DNA of 64,000 bases from Chromohalobacter marismortui (GCF_004364315.1 NZ_SOBR01000002.1:1-64000), one strand, 5' to 3'. Shown: positions 17,096 to 26,217, counted from the stretch's first letter. The notes: generated from the sequence alone by a model not told the origin. A program made the numbers and translations.

Positions 17096-18280
17096 TTATT
17101 CATCTATCCCAATAAACCTTTTCTTCTTATTGTTCAAATTTTTATAATCAACACCAAAAACGTCTCGGATCATTTTGTCTAATGCATTATTTCTTGCACT
17201 AACAAGCAAGTCATCTACTTGACGCTCGTTATCAAACTTCCCATAGTAATTTTTATAACCCTCACAAATATTATCCAACCTTGACAGAAACTGTGTTATG
17301 GTTATCCCTCTTGCATTGCAATAATCAAGATCAGACACTTCTAGAATCTTCGCTCTAATTTTTTGAAGCTGGCTGTCGGTTACTTCAACACTATAACCCT
17401 TCCCTTTTCTCACTATACCAAGGCCTAAAAAATCCACAGACTCGCCAGGATCATACAAGCCTGACTTGCTCTCCTTTATACCCAAACCCACTTTCTCCAG
17501 CTCATCTTTTATAACATTTTCTATTTCTTGACATCCCTCCTCACTTTCAGAAAAAGCAATAATATCGTCAGCATACCTTATTACAGAAAAACCCTTTGAA
17601 ATCAGATGACTGTCAAATTTTTCTAATATCAAGTTGGCAAAAAATGGCGAGATAGGCATCCCTTGCCTAACCCCTTTACCAAGCACTAAACCTTGGCGGC
17701 GTATTCTTTTTCCTTCTGCTTTCGTAGCTGTTGCCACTTCTAAGGATATAGTAGAAACCAGCAAATCATGAAGGGATCTATGCTTAACCTTTCGCTTAAC
17801 CCTTTCTTCAAGACTTTCTCTACTGACATTATCAAAAAATGATGAAATATCAGCCTTGTAGACAAAGCCTTTTTTTCTTCTTAGCCTTACCGCTTCTTTT
17901 AAAGCCTTACTTACATTCCTTCCTTTTACAAAGCCATAACTTATATTTGTTTCTGCCCTGCAACCGTTATCGTACAGAAACTTAAGTATCGCTCTCTGAA
18001 CCAACCTATCCTGAACAACAGGAACGCAGATCAATCGCTCTTTGCCATCTGACTTAGGAAGAAAAACAGGAGCCAGGTCCCAAAAGGAATAGCGTGAATT
18101 TTTTATATCATCAGATATTCTCTTAATAAACTCTTTCTTATGCTCTTGAAAAGAGTTTATGCTTATTCCGTCACGTCCTTTCGAGTTTCGCTTCCTGGGA
18201 AGTGTATTATCATACATTTCTTTCCACACCACCTTTAAGTAATCAGGTGATGCGACGGTTCTCAAAGCGCTTTTGCTCAT
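17096..18280 (-). CDS. Stand-alone reverse transcriptase, candidate defence-type
   Basis: The 394-residue protein contains the RT fingers-palm motifs: GRDGISINSF near 35, VFLPKSDGKERLICVPVVQDRLVQRAIL near 75-105, the first catalytic Asp in KADISSFFDN, RQGMPISPFFANL, and the catalytic RYADDIIAF near 240. A short thumb-like C-terminus follows, with NYYGKFDN. I see no HNH endonuclease or clear group II intron maturase region. QGMPISP differs from the motif usual in diversity-generating retroelements. The gene is strongly AT-rich against GC-rich surroundings, so it was acquired. The ATG at 18280 has AAGGA upstream. Its place next to a type I restriction system and an Abi gene suggests an anti-phage reverse transcriptase, but the exact class cannot be settled from motifs alone. 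Confidence 0.8.
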   Translation of the reverse strand: MSKSALRTVASPDYLKVVWKEMYDNTLPRKRNSKGRDGISINSFQEHKKEFIKRISDDIKNSRYSFWDLAPVFLPKSDGKERLICVPVVQDRLVQRAILKFLYDNGCRAETNISYGFVKGRNVSKALKEAVRLRRKKGFVYKADISSFFDNVSRESLEERVKRKVKHRSLHDLLVSTISLEVATATKAEGKRIRRQGLVLGKGVRQGMPISPFFANLILEKFDSHLISKGFSVIRYADDIIAFSESEEGCQEIENVIKDELEKVGLGIKESKSGLYDPGESVDFLGLGIVRKGKGYSVEVTDSQLQKIRAKILEVSDLDYCNARGITITQFLSRLDNICEGYKNYYGKFDNERQVDDLLVSARNNALDKMIRDVFGVDYKNLNNKKKRFIGIDE

Positions 18281-18296
18281 CGGTAGGATTCCTTAC

Positions 18297-18326
18297 CCCG
18301 CTGTGCTCCTAGCCCCTATCAGCGGG
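18297..18326 (-). ncRNA. Hairpin just upstream of the reverse transcriptase gene
   Basis: CCCGCTG and CAGCGGG form perfect 7-bp arms around a 16-base loop, ending 17 bp before the reverse transcriptase ATG. Reverse transcriptases in retrons and some defence systems use a folded RNA encoded at this place. The hairpin could also simply be a leader structure. It is a candidate only. Confidence 0.3.
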
Positions 18327-18338
18327 TATCAGACGGGC

Positions 18339-18480
18339 ACCGCCCCTGAGAATACGCGTCCAGGGTGTTTCCCTGCGTACGCTCAATGGACTTCTCGCGA
18401 CTGCGATCACACGCGCTATCTCGATTGAGCCAATGTTTCGCCTTATCCGCAACCTGCGAGACTGCAAATTGGGCATGCGA
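18339..18480. repeat. 142-bp direct repeat, copy nearer the RT gene
   Basis: This stretch is identical to 18759-18900 except for two adjacent bases (plus strand GA at 18427-18428 against TC at 18847-18848). The copies are exactly 420 bp apart in the same orientation. This copy ends 58 bp upstream of the RT start codon. In one minus-strand frame both copies encode a peptide starting SHAQFAVSQVADKAKHW; here that frame opens right after a stop codon and ends soon after the repeat. Confidence 0.9.
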
Positions 18481-18918
18481 TTAAAAGTCTGCCGACATCT
18501 CGGCCCCAAAGATGCGAATGCCTATCGCTTGCACCTCAATTCTCATCTGTATCACTCCACCCGTGTCGTTTTGGCCCACTTGAAGACTAATGTCTCCGCT
18601 CAAGCCTACTGCGACCGCCATCGCGAGCAGATAGCGTTGGGTGGCATGCCACCAAGGTGCAAACCTGCCTCCCGAGCCCGCACCCTGCTTGGCGGCCGCT
18701 TTAAAGGCTTTACTGGCTCCCCGAGCAATAAGGGGAAGGAGCCCGTTAACAATTGGCGACCGCCCCTGAGAATACGCGTCCAGGGTGTTTCCCTGCGTAC
18801 GCTCAATGGACTTCTCGCGACTGCGATCACACGCGCTATCTCGATTTCGCCAATGTTTCGCCTTATCCGCAACCTGCGAGACTGCAAATTGGGCATGCGA
18901 GATACTAGTAAATACCAC
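18481..18918 (-). CDS. Hypothetical 145-residue ORF containing one repeat copy
   Basis: The frame starts at 18918 and encodes the peptide of the 142-bp repeat at residues 7-53, then an alanine-rich segment (PLIARGASKAFKAAAKQGAGSGG, RYLLAMAVAVGLSGD), ending EMSADF exactly where the second repeat copy begins. I recognise no family. The codon pattern is not clearly coding, and two other frames are also open across the repeat, so this may be a remnant rather than a gene. Its coincidence with the repeat boundaries is the main reason to record it. Confidence 0.3.
   Translation of the reverse strand: MVFTSISHAQFAVSQVADKAKHWRNRDSACDRSREKSIERTQGNTLDAYSQGRSPIVNGLLPLIARGASKAFKAAAKQGAGSGGRFAPWWHATQRYLLAMAVAVGLSGDISLQVGQNDTGGVIQMRIEVQAIGIRIFGAEMSADF
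18759..18900. repeat. 142-bp direct repeat, distal copy
   Basis: This copy matches 18339-18480 with two adjacent mismatches in 142 bp. Flanking bases on both sides differ completely, so the edges are sharp. That means a recent duplication or a site where similar elements inserted. Inside each copy, CAGGG and CCCTG form a short hairpin. Confidence 0.9.
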
Positions 18919-19462
18919 ATTAACACAGCTTCAAGAAACGGCTCAATAACCCGAGCCAAAGACCAAAGAACCACCAAGCATTAGATCGGCAATTTTAATA
19001 ACCAAAACCTCTTAAAAATTCACCTTCAACATCAAGAGGAATCGGTGACTGACCCTAATTCACGCCTTTGCTAACCGGCAAGTCGACGATTCATCTGTTG
19101 GGCTACTCATTTCGCCCCTCCCTTCCTGCCAACAGCTTCAGGATCAAAAGCGCGAACTACCTGCTTTTCTCTTCTTCCTGCAGCAGCGACATTCGGAGCT
19201 TATCATGGTCGCAGAGGGCGTCGAGAACGACATCGGTCCCATTCCTTCGGGAACAGGCTAAGCATCTCGCTATGGCTGCGCACCAGGGCCCTCTCTGCAC
19301 CGTCGCCGTAGAGCTGGCCGATGATCTTAGCCAGGCGCGCTGCTTCGCAAAATCGTGAGACTTGCCGGGCCCTCCTCTCCTCCCCTATGCGTATCTGCTC
19401 AGCTTCACGTAAGCTAGCGGAAAAAGTGATAAGTAATCTATGAACGCAGCAGGGAAGCAGCT
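18919..19462. other. Gap before hsdR with a coding-like remnant
   Basis: No complete gene is visible. On the minus strand, about 19432-19203 is an open frame without a start codon that reads like real protein (REAEQIRIGEERRARQ, then AARLAKIIGQLYGDGAER, then HSEMLSLFPKEWDRCR) and ends at a TGA at 19203-19205. I do not recognise its family; it looks like a fragment left by an earlier rearrangement. The hsdR promoter should lie near 19400-19450, but I see no strong consensus. Confidence 0.4.
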
Positions 19463-21892
19463 ATGACCAGGCAGGCTTTCAGCGAACGGGACATCTGCAC
19501 CAAGTTCATCACCCCTGCCATCGAGCAGGCGGGCTGGAACATACATACCCAGGTACGTGAAGAGTACCCGGTCAGTGACGGCCGCATCACGGTACGCGGC
19601 CGCATGCACCACCGGGCTCACCCGCGTCGGGCGGATTACGTGCTGTCTTTCCAGAAGAACCAGCCTATCGCTGTCATCGAGGCCAAGGACGCCAGCCACA
19701 GCCTGGGCCATGGCATGCAGCAGGCACAAGCCTACGCGGAGAAGCTCGATGTCCCCTTCGCCATTAGCTCCAACGGCAGCGGCTTCCTGTTCAGCGACCC
19801 CCACCGCCTGGTCTTCGATCAGGCCGAGACCAACCTGGCGCTCGATCAGCTCCCCGGACCCGATGCGCTCTGGCACGGCTACCGCCGCTGGAAAGGCCTG
19901 AGTGAAGAGACACGCCCGGTCGTCGAGCAGCCTTTCTACGATGACGGCAGCGGCCGCACGCCCCGCTACTACCAGATGGTCGCGGTCAATCGCACGGTCG
20001 AGGCCATCGCCAAAGGGCAGGATCGCCTGCTGCTGGTGATGGCCACCGGCACCGGCAAGACCTACACCGCTTTCCAGCTGATCTGGCGACTGTGGAAGGC
20101 CGGCCGCAAGCAGCGCATCCTGTTTCTGGCGGACCGCAACGTACTAGTCGATCAGACCAAGAGCGGCGACTTCAAGCCCTTCGGCGCGGCCATGACCAAG
20201 ATCTCCAAGCGCCAGGTCGAGAAGTCGCACGAGATCTACCTCTCGCTGTATCAGGCCGTCACCGGCAGCGAGGAAGAAAAGAACATCTACAAGCAGTTCA
20301 GTCCGGACTTCTTCGACCTGGTCGTCATCGACGAATGCCACCGTGGCAGCGCCGCCGAAGACTCTGCCTGGCGCGCCATCCTGGACTACTTCAGCGGGGC
20401 CACCCATATAGGGCTGACCGCGACGCCCAAGGAGACCACCGAGGTTTCCAACATCCACTACTTCGGCGAGCCCATCTACACCTACTCGCTCAAGCAGGGC
20501 ATCGACGACGGCTACCTAGCGCCCTACAAGGTGATTCGGGTCGACCTGGACCGCGACCTGCAAGGATGGCGCCCCAGCGACGGCCAGACCGACATCCACG
20601 GCGAGGTGATCGAGGATCGTATCTACAACCAGCGAGACTTCGACCGTCACCTGATCCTAACGCAACGCACCGAGCTGGTCGCTCGAACCGTCACCGATTA
20701 CCTGACCCAGACCGACCCGATGCAGAAGACTATCGTCTTCTGCGAGAACATCGACCATGCCGAGCGGATGCGTCAGGCGTTGGTCAATCTCAACCCTCAG
20801 CACGTGGCCAAGAACCGCAAGTACGTGATGCGCATCACCGGCGACGAGCTCGAGGGCAAGGCCGAGCTCGACCACTTCATCGACCCCGAAGAGCCCTACC
20901 CCGTCATCGCCGTTACCAGCAAGCTCATGACTACCGGCGTCGATGCCAAGACCTGCAAGCTGATCGTGCTCGACCAGCGCATCCAGTCGATGACCGAGTT
21001 CAAGCAGATCATCGGGCGCGGCACGCGGATCGACGCCGAGCACGACAAGTTCTGGTTCACGATCCTCGACTTCCGCAAGGCCACGGAGCTGTTCGCCGAC
21101 CCCACCTTCGATGGTGATCCCGAGCAGGTCTACGTACCTGGCGAAGGCGATCCGCTGCTGCCCGATGACGATGCTTCTGAAGACGATGGTGAAGGCGACG
21201 CCCCAGAGGACGGCAGCGATTCACCGGACGGCGAATCAACGTCAGACCCTTATGGCCCGCCATTGGGTGATGGCGACGACGACACGAGCGGCCTTGGTGA
21301 GCCGCCAAGTAAATACGTAGTCAATGATGTCACCGTGGCGGTCATCGGCCGGCGCGTGCAGTACCTGGGGCCAGACGGCAAGCTGATCACCGAAGAGCTG
21401 ACCGACTATACCCGCAAGACGGTACGCGCCCACTACGCCACCCTGAACGACTTCCTGCGCCGCTGGGAGGCCAGCGACCGCAAGCAGGCCGTGCTGGATG
21501 AACTGGCCGAACAAGGCGTGTTCTGGGAAGACCTCACCAGCGAGGTCGAGAAGACCCTCGGCGATACGCCGGACCCCTTCGATGCCATCGTGCACATCGT
21601 CTACGGCCAGCCTGCACTTACCCGTCGCCAGCGCGCGGCCAAGGCTCGCCAGTCGGACTATTTCACTCGCTATGAGGGCCAGGCCCGCGCCGTGCTGGAC
21701 GCCCTGCTCGACAAGTACGCCGATAACGGCGTGGCCACCATCGAAGACACCAAGGTACTGAAGCTGGCACCGCTGGACCGGCTCGGTACCCCCGTGGAGC
21801 TCGCCAAGGCCTTCGGCGGCAAGGCCGGCTATCGCGAGGCGGTGAGAGCCCTCGAGGAAACGCTCTACGCCGACGCCGCTACAGCCGGCTGA
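19463..21892 (+). CDS. hsdR: Type I restriction enzyme, R subunit (EcoEI type)
   Basis: HsdR translocates DNA with ATP and cuts unmodified DNA away from the recognition site. The N-terminal nuclease motif is visible as D58 and E73-x-K75 (VIEAKDA). The helicase has Walker A at 194-200 (TGTGKT), Walker B/DECH at 290-293, GLTATP as motif III, and QIIGRGTR as motif VI. An acidic linker (about 555-610, rich in D/E/G/P) precedes the C-terminal EcoEI_R_C-type domain. At 809 residues it is of normal length for the EcoEI type and looks intact. hsdM starts 79 bp downstream. Confidence 0.95.
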   Translation: MTRQAFSERDICTKFITPAIEQAGWNIHTQVREEYPVSDGRITVRGRMHHRAHPRRADYVLSFQKNQPIAVIEAKDASHSLGHGMQQAQAYAEKLDVPFAISSNGSGFLFSDPHRLVFDQAETNLALDQLPGPDALWHGYRRWKGLSEETRPVVEQPFYDDGSGRTPRYYQMVAVNRTVEAIAKGQDRLLLVMATGTGKTYTAFQLIWRLWKAGRKQRILFLADRNVLVDQTKSGDFKPFGAAMTKISKRQVEKSHEIYLSLYQAVTGSEEEKNIYKQFSPDFFDLVVIDECHRGSAAEDSAWRAILDYFSGATHIGLTATPKETTEVSNIHYFGEPIYTYSLKQGIDDGYLAPYKVIRVDLDRDLQGWRPSDGQTDIHGEVIEDRIYNQRDFDRHLILTQRTELVARTVTDYLTQTDPMQKTIVFCENIDHAERMRQALVNLNPQHVAKNRKYVMRITGDELEGKAELDHFIDPEEPYPVIAVTSKLMTTGVDAKTCKLIVLDQRIQSMTEFKQIIGRGTRIDAEHDKFWFTILDFRKATELFADPTFDGDPEQVYVPGEGDPLLPDDDASEDDGEGDAPEDGSDSPDGESTSDPYGPPLGDGDDDTSGLGEPPSKYVVNDVTVAVIGRRVQYLGPDGKLITEELTDYTRKTVRAHYATLNDFLRRWEASDRKQAVLDELAEQGVFWEDLTSEVEKTLGDTPDPFDAIVHIVYGQPALTRRQRAAKARQSDYFTRYEGQARAVLDALLDKYADNGVATIEDTKVLKLAPLDRLGTPVELAKAFGGKAGYREAVRALEETLYADAATAG

Positions 21893-21971
21893 CACAGCTA
21901 GGTACAATACGTCGCATTCTGCGCGCCGGCAGCCACACCGGCGCGCTTTCGGTTATCGAGACGAGATTCCC

Positions 21972-23477
21972 ATGAGCATCAGCACCACCATCAAGAGCAT
22001 CCAGGACATCATGCGCAAGGACGTCGGCGTCGACGGCGATGCCCAGCGTATCGGCCAGCTGGTCTGGATGCTGTTTCTGAAGATCTACGATGACCGCGAA
22101 CAGGAATGGGAGCTGGACTACGACGACTACGTCAGCCCCATCCCCGAGCAATTGCGCTGGAGCAGCTGGGCCGCCGACCCGGAGGGGCTGACTGGCGAGG
22201 GCCTGAAGAGCTTCATCGACAACACCCTCTTTCCCGGACTGCAACAGCTGGATGCCGGCGGCGACGCCCGCGCCGCCGTCATCCGCAGCGTGTTCGAGGA
22301 TGCCTACAACTACATGAAGTCCGGCCATCTGCTGCGCCAGGTGATCAACCGCATTCAGGAAGGCATCGACTTCAACGCATCTCAGCAGCGTCACGCCTTC
22401 GGCGATATGTACGAGCAGATCCTCAAGGACCTGCAGAGCGCCGGTAATGCCGGTGAGTTCTACACGCCGCGCGCCGTGACCGAGTTCATGGTCAACCGCG
22501 TCGATCCCAAGCTTGCCGAGAGCGTGATGGACCCGGCCTGCGGCACCGGCGGCTTTCTCACCTGCGCTATCGAGCACAAGCGTAAACATTATGTGCAGAC
22601 GCCCGCCGACGAGCAGACGCTGCAACACAGCATCTACGGCTGGGAGAAGAAACCGCTGCCGCACCTGCTGGCTACCACCAACATGATCCTGCATGGCATC
22701 GAGGTTCCCAGCCAGATTCGTCACGACAACACCCTGAACCGTCCCTACCGGGACTGGGGACCGAAGGAGCGGGTCGATGTGATCGTCGCCAACCCGCCGT
22801 TCGGCGGCACCGAGGAAGACGGCATCGAGAACAACTTCCCGGCGGAATTCCGCACCCGTGAGACAGCCGACCTGTTCATGGCGTTGTTCATTCGTCTGCT
22901 GAAGCAGAACGGCCGCGCCGCCGTGGTGCTGCCGGACGGTTTCCTGTTCGGCGAGGGCATGAAGACCCGCCTCAAGGAAAAACTGCTCAGCGAGTGCAAC
23001 CTGCACACCATCGTTCGTCTGCCCAACGGCGTGTTCAACCCCTACACCGGCATCAAGACCAACCTGCTGTTCTTCACCAAGGGCCAGCCGACCGAGCAGG
23101 TGTGGTACTACGAACACCCCTACCCCGAGGGCTACAAGAACTACAGCAAGACGCGCCCGATGCGCGTCGAGGAGTTCGCGACCGAGATCGGCTGGTGGGG
23201 CAACGAAGCCGACGGTTTCGCCAACCGACAGGAGACCGAGCAGGCCTGGAAGGTCAGCATCGACGAGATCAAGGCGCGCAACTATAACCTGGACATCAAG
23301 AACCCCTGGCAGGAAGAGCAGGTCAACCACGATCCCGACGAACTGCTGGCACGGTACGCCCAACAGCAGGCGGAAATTCAGGAAATTCGCGACCAGCTCA
23401 AGACCATCCTCGGCGACGCCCTGGGCAGTACTTCCAAGGACCAGGCCGCCCCGCAGCAAGCGGAGGAGCTGGCATGA
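21972..23477 (+). CDS. hsdM: Type I restriction-modification, M subunit (adenine methyltransferase)
   Basis: The 501-residue protein has the N-terminal HsdM_N helical domain (about 5-135) and an N6-adenine methyltransferase domain. The SAM-binding motif DPACGTGGF is at 187-195 and the catalytic NPPFGG at 274-279. The C-terminal tail (ARYAQQQAEIQEIRDQL) is a coiled coil suited to bind HsdS. The stop overlaps the hsdS start (ATGA), so M and S are made together. The gene looks intact. HsdM and HsdS form the methyltransferase; HsdR joins for cutting. Confidence 0.95.
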   Translation: MSISTTIKSIQDIMRKDVGVDGDAQRIGQLVWMLFLKIYDDREQEWELDYDDYVSPIPEQLRWSSWAADPEGLTGEGLKSFIDNTLFPGLQQLDAGGDARAAVIRSVFEDAYNYMKSGHLLRQVINRIQEGIDFNASQQRHAFGDMYEQILKDLQSAGNAGEFYTPRAVTEFMVNRVDPKLAESVMDPACGTGGFLTCAIEHKRKHYVQTPADEQTLQHSIYGWEKKPLPHLLATTNMILHGIEVPSQIRHDNTLNRPYRDWGPKERVDVIVANPPFGGTEEDGIENNFPAEFRTRETADLFMALFIRLLKQNGRAAVVLPDGFLFGEGMKTRLKEKLLSECNLHTIVRLPNGVFNPYTGIKTNLLFFTKGQPTEQVWYYEHPYPEGYKNYSKTRPMRVEEFATEIGWWGNEADGFANRQETEQAWKVSIDEIKARNYNLDIKNPWQEEQVNHDPDELLARYAQQQAEIQEIRDQLKTILGDALGSTSKDQAAPQQAEELA

Positions 23478-25207
23478 GTGCTCAGCAGTTGATCACCGAC
23501 CATCTCGACCTCTGGACCGGCGCCGTGACGCACAAGAGCGGTTCGGGGCGTAGTGCATCGGGTAAGAACGGGAAAATCGAGCTCACTGGCATCAAGAAGC
23601 TGCGCGAGCTGATTCTGGAGCTCGCCGTGCGCGGCAAACTGGTGGAGCAAGACCCAAGCGATGAACCTGCCAGCGTACTGCTGGAGCGTATCGCCGAAGA
23701 AAAGACCAGGCTTGTTAAGGAAGGGAAGATCAAGAAGCCGAAGAAGCTACCTCACGTCTCAGAGAAAGACAAATACTTCCAAACACCTAAGAAGTGGGAG
23801 TGGGTTCGGCTAGGAAACCTCTTTAATTCGATCATGAGCGGGGGAACTCCCAATAAGAGCAACCCAGAATTTTGGGGCGGCAAAATCCCGTGGGCCAGCG
23901 TAAAAGATTTGGGAAAATCGAAAAATATAGAGAAAACTATAGACTATATTACTGCAGAAGGGCTAAAAGCAGGAAGCAAATTAGCTGATTCAGGCGACAT
24001 ACTAATTTGTACTCGAATGGGGCTCGGGAAGGTCGCAATATGCTCACGCCCCGTTGCTATAAATCAAGACATAAAAGCAGTAAAGCTGTCATCTGGAACA
24101 TCCATTGACTTCTTCCTTATTGCATATAAGGCACTCGATATCATAGGGACTGGAACCACGGTTTCCGGCATAACTCAAGATAAACTTTTGAATTATGTTA
24201 TTGGCCTTCCACCACTAGAAGAACAACATCGCATCGTCAAGAAAGTCGACGAGCTGATGGCCCTCTGTGATCAGTTGGAACAGGAAGTTAGCGACCAGCT
24301 GAAAGCCCATGAGGTGCTGGTCGACACCCTTCTCGATGCCCTGACCCGCTCATCGGACGCCACCGAACTGGCTGAGAACTGGGCCCGCGTGTCTGAGCAT
24401 TTCGATACCCTCTTTACCACCGAGGCCAGCATCGACAAGCTCAAGAAGACCATCCTCCAGTTGGCGGTGATGGGACGACTGGTGGAGCAGGATCCCAACG
24501 ATGAGCCCGCCAGCGCCTTGCTGGATGAGATTCTAGCTGAAAGGGATAGGCTAAAACGTGAAGAAGGAATGAAAACGAAAGCTTCTGGAGCGGTAAATAC
24601 TGAAGAGGCTTACTTAACCATACCAAGGTCTTGGGTGTGGGTGAGGCTTGGGAATACGGCAAAATTCATTGACTACAGAGGGAAAACTCCAAAAAAGTTA
24701 GGGAGTGGAAAGCGCCTAATCACTGCCAAGAACATTCGAAAAGGGTATATCGACAAGGACCCTGAGGAATTTATTTCAGAGCCATATTATCACACATGGA
24801 TGACCCGTGGATTCCCTCGTGTAGGTGATACTCTTTTTACCCCAGAGGCTCCTCTCGGGAACGCTGCAAATGTCGATTTAGAGGAGGAGTTCGCACTGGC
24901 ACAACGTGCGATTTGCTTTCAATGGCATGTGAAAGAGATATCTCCCTTCATGCTGATGCAAATCTTGGCTCTTCCTTTTCAGGAACAACTCATCTTTAAT
25001 GCAACTGGGATGACTGCTAATGGGATAAAAGCTGCCAAGCTGAAAGAAATCCCAGTAGTCCTACCTCCGCTGGAAGAGCAAAAGAGCATCGTCGAAAAAG
25101 TCGACGAGCTAATGGCCCTCTGCGACCGGCTCAAGGCACGCCTAAGCGAGGCCGGGGAGACTCGCTACCAGCTGGCCGAGACGGTAGTGGAACAGGCGGT
25201 GTCCTGA
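23474..25207 (+). CDS. hsdS: Type I restriction-modification, S (specificity) subunit
   Basis: HsdS has two target-recognition domains, each reading half of the split DNA site. Here they lie at about residues 95-258 and 375-540, each closed by the conserved PPLEEQ ... IVxKVDELMALCD helix. Those helices (about 250-275 and 535-560) set the spacing between half-sites. Both recognition domains are clearly AT-richer than the conserved helices, the usual mark of domain exchange. A further conserved segment (KLKKTILQLAVMGRLVEQDPNDEPAS) echoes the N-terminal KLRELILELAVRGKLVEQDPSDEPAS, showing the internal duplication. The recognised sequence cannot be read from the protein. The stop overlaps the next start (TGATG). 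Confidence 0.95.
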   Translation: MSAQQLITDHLDLWTGAVTHKSGSGRSASGKNGKIELTGIKKLRELILELAVRGKLVEQDPSDEPASVLLERIAEEKTRLVKEGKIKKPKKLPHVSEKDKYFQTPKKWEWVRLGNLFNSIMSGGTPNKSNPEFWGGKIPWASVKDLGKSKNIEKTIDYITAEGLKAGSKLADSGDILICTRMGLGKVAICSRPVAINQDIKAVKLSSGTSIDFFLIAYKALDIIGTGTTVSGITQDKLLNYVIGLPPLEEQHRIVKKVDELMALCDQLEQEVSDQLKAHEVLVDTLLDALTRSSDATELAENWARVSEHFDTLFTTEASIDKLKKTILQLAVMGRLVEQDPNDEPASALLDEILAERDRLKREEGMKTKASGAVNTEEAYLTIPRSWVWVRLGNTAKFIDYRGKTPKKLGSGKRLITAKNIRKGYIDKDPEEFISEPYYHTWMTRGFPRVGDTLFTPEAPLGNAANVDLEEEFALAQRAICFQWHVKEISPFMLMQILALPFQEQLIFNATGMTANGIKAAKLKEIPVVLPPLEEQKSIVEKVDELMALCDRLKARLSEAGETRYQLAETVVEQAVS

Positions 25208-26217
25208 TGGCTTACGACAAACCTTGGCTCAGTTACCTTGAACAGCTACAGCAGCTTAAAGATCGAGGCCTGACAATAACCGATGAGCAGCGGGCTCTCG
25301 CTCACTTGCAGCGGATCGGCTACTACCGCCTGAGCGGTTATTGGTATGCTTTTCGCCAGCGCTCGGGGGCATGTTCCCCGTTGAGCAAGAGTGGCATCCC
25401 TATGCTAAAGAAAGGTAAGACAGATCACCTGATGCTCGATACCTTCAAGCCTGGCGCCACCTTTCAGCAGGCGGTGGACCTCTATGTGTTCGACAAGCGG
25501 CTGCGCCTACTGGCGCTGGATGGGCTCGAGCGTATCGAGGTCGGGCTACGGGTGGATATTGCGCATACGCTGGGGCGGCTGGACCCTTACGCCTATTTGA
25601 ATCCTTCCCTGCTGCACGATGAATTCGCCCAAAAAATCGATCAGAAAACCGGACTGACGCCGCTGCATAAATGGCAGGAAAACCAGGCAAGGCTGATCAA
25701 TCGCTCGAAGGAGACCTTCATCGAGCACCACAAGAAGAAATATGGCTTGCCCGTACCGATCTGGATTGCTAGCGAGATTTGGGATTTCGGAACGCTATCA
25801 CATCTGTTTGGTGGCATGCGCGAGCGCGAGCAGGACGCCATCGCCGCTCGATACGGAATCAGCAACGGTCGTGTCTTCGCTTCCTGGCTGCGCAGCCTTA
25901 ATTATCTGCGCAACGTTTGTGCACATCACAGCCGTCTCTGGAACCGGAACATGGCCGACCAGCCTCGAAAACCGGCACAGGGAGAAGTGCCACTTTTCGA
26001 GCACGCCTGGCAGGACTCGCATGTCCAGGCGCGCCCGTTTCTACTGTTCTGCATCGTTCAGCATTTGCTGATGACGACAAACCCTACCTCTACCTGGTGG
26101 CAGCGTCTAAGCGAGCTATTGGTTAGCTTTCCAGACCTGACGCCGACCGGGCTTAACCTGAAGGGAATGGGCATCATTGATGGCTGGCATGATTGGAAAT
26201 GGAAGGAACGGCAATAA
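25207..26217 (+). CDS. Abi_2 (AbiD/AbiF-like) abortive-infection protein
   Basis: The N-terminus (KPWLSYLEQLQQLKDRGL, then IGYYRLSGYWYAF) is typical of the Abi_2 family, first known from lactococcal AbiD/AbiF phage-resistance proteins. A HEPN-type RNase motif R-x4-H is present in LRNVCAHHSRLWNR, around residue 237. The ATG overlaps the hsdS stop by one base (TGATG), so its translation is tied to that of the specificity subunit. That suggests a back-up toxin controlled with, or by, the restriction system. The 336 residues are near full length for the family. Confidence 0.85.
   Translation: MAYDKPWLSYLEQLQQLKDRGLTITDEQRALAHLQRIGYYRLSGYWYAFRQRSGACSPLSKSGIPMLKKGKTDHLMLDTFKPGATFQQAVDLYVFDKRLRLLALDGLERIEVGLRVDIAHTLGRLDPYAYLNPSLLHDEFAQKIDQKTGLTPLHKWQENQARLINRSKETFIEHHKKKYGLPVPIWIASEIWDFGTLSHLFGGMREREQDAIAARYGISNGRVFASWLRSLNYLRNVCAHHSRLWNRNMADQPRKPAQGEVPLFEHAWQDSHVQARPFLLFCIVQHLLMTTNPTSTWWQRLSELLVSFPDLTPTGLNLKGMGIIDGWHDWKWKERQ

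Noticed and set aside
16673-18480. Group II intron around the reverse transcriptase
   Set aside because: I could not find a domain V-like hairpin or intron ends, and no maturase or HNH part is evident in the protein. A distant intron remnant is not fully excluded.
18339-18900. Template/variable repeat pair of a diversity-generating retroelement
   Set aside because: The copies differ at only two adjacent bases, neither change starting from adenine on the RT-proximal copy's coding strand, and the RT has QGMPISP rather than the DGR-type motif. The distal copy is at the start, not the end, of an ORF.
21879-23459. 526-residue minus-strand ORF
   Set aside because: Antisense to hsdM, which has full methyltransferase motifs; the reverse frame shows none.
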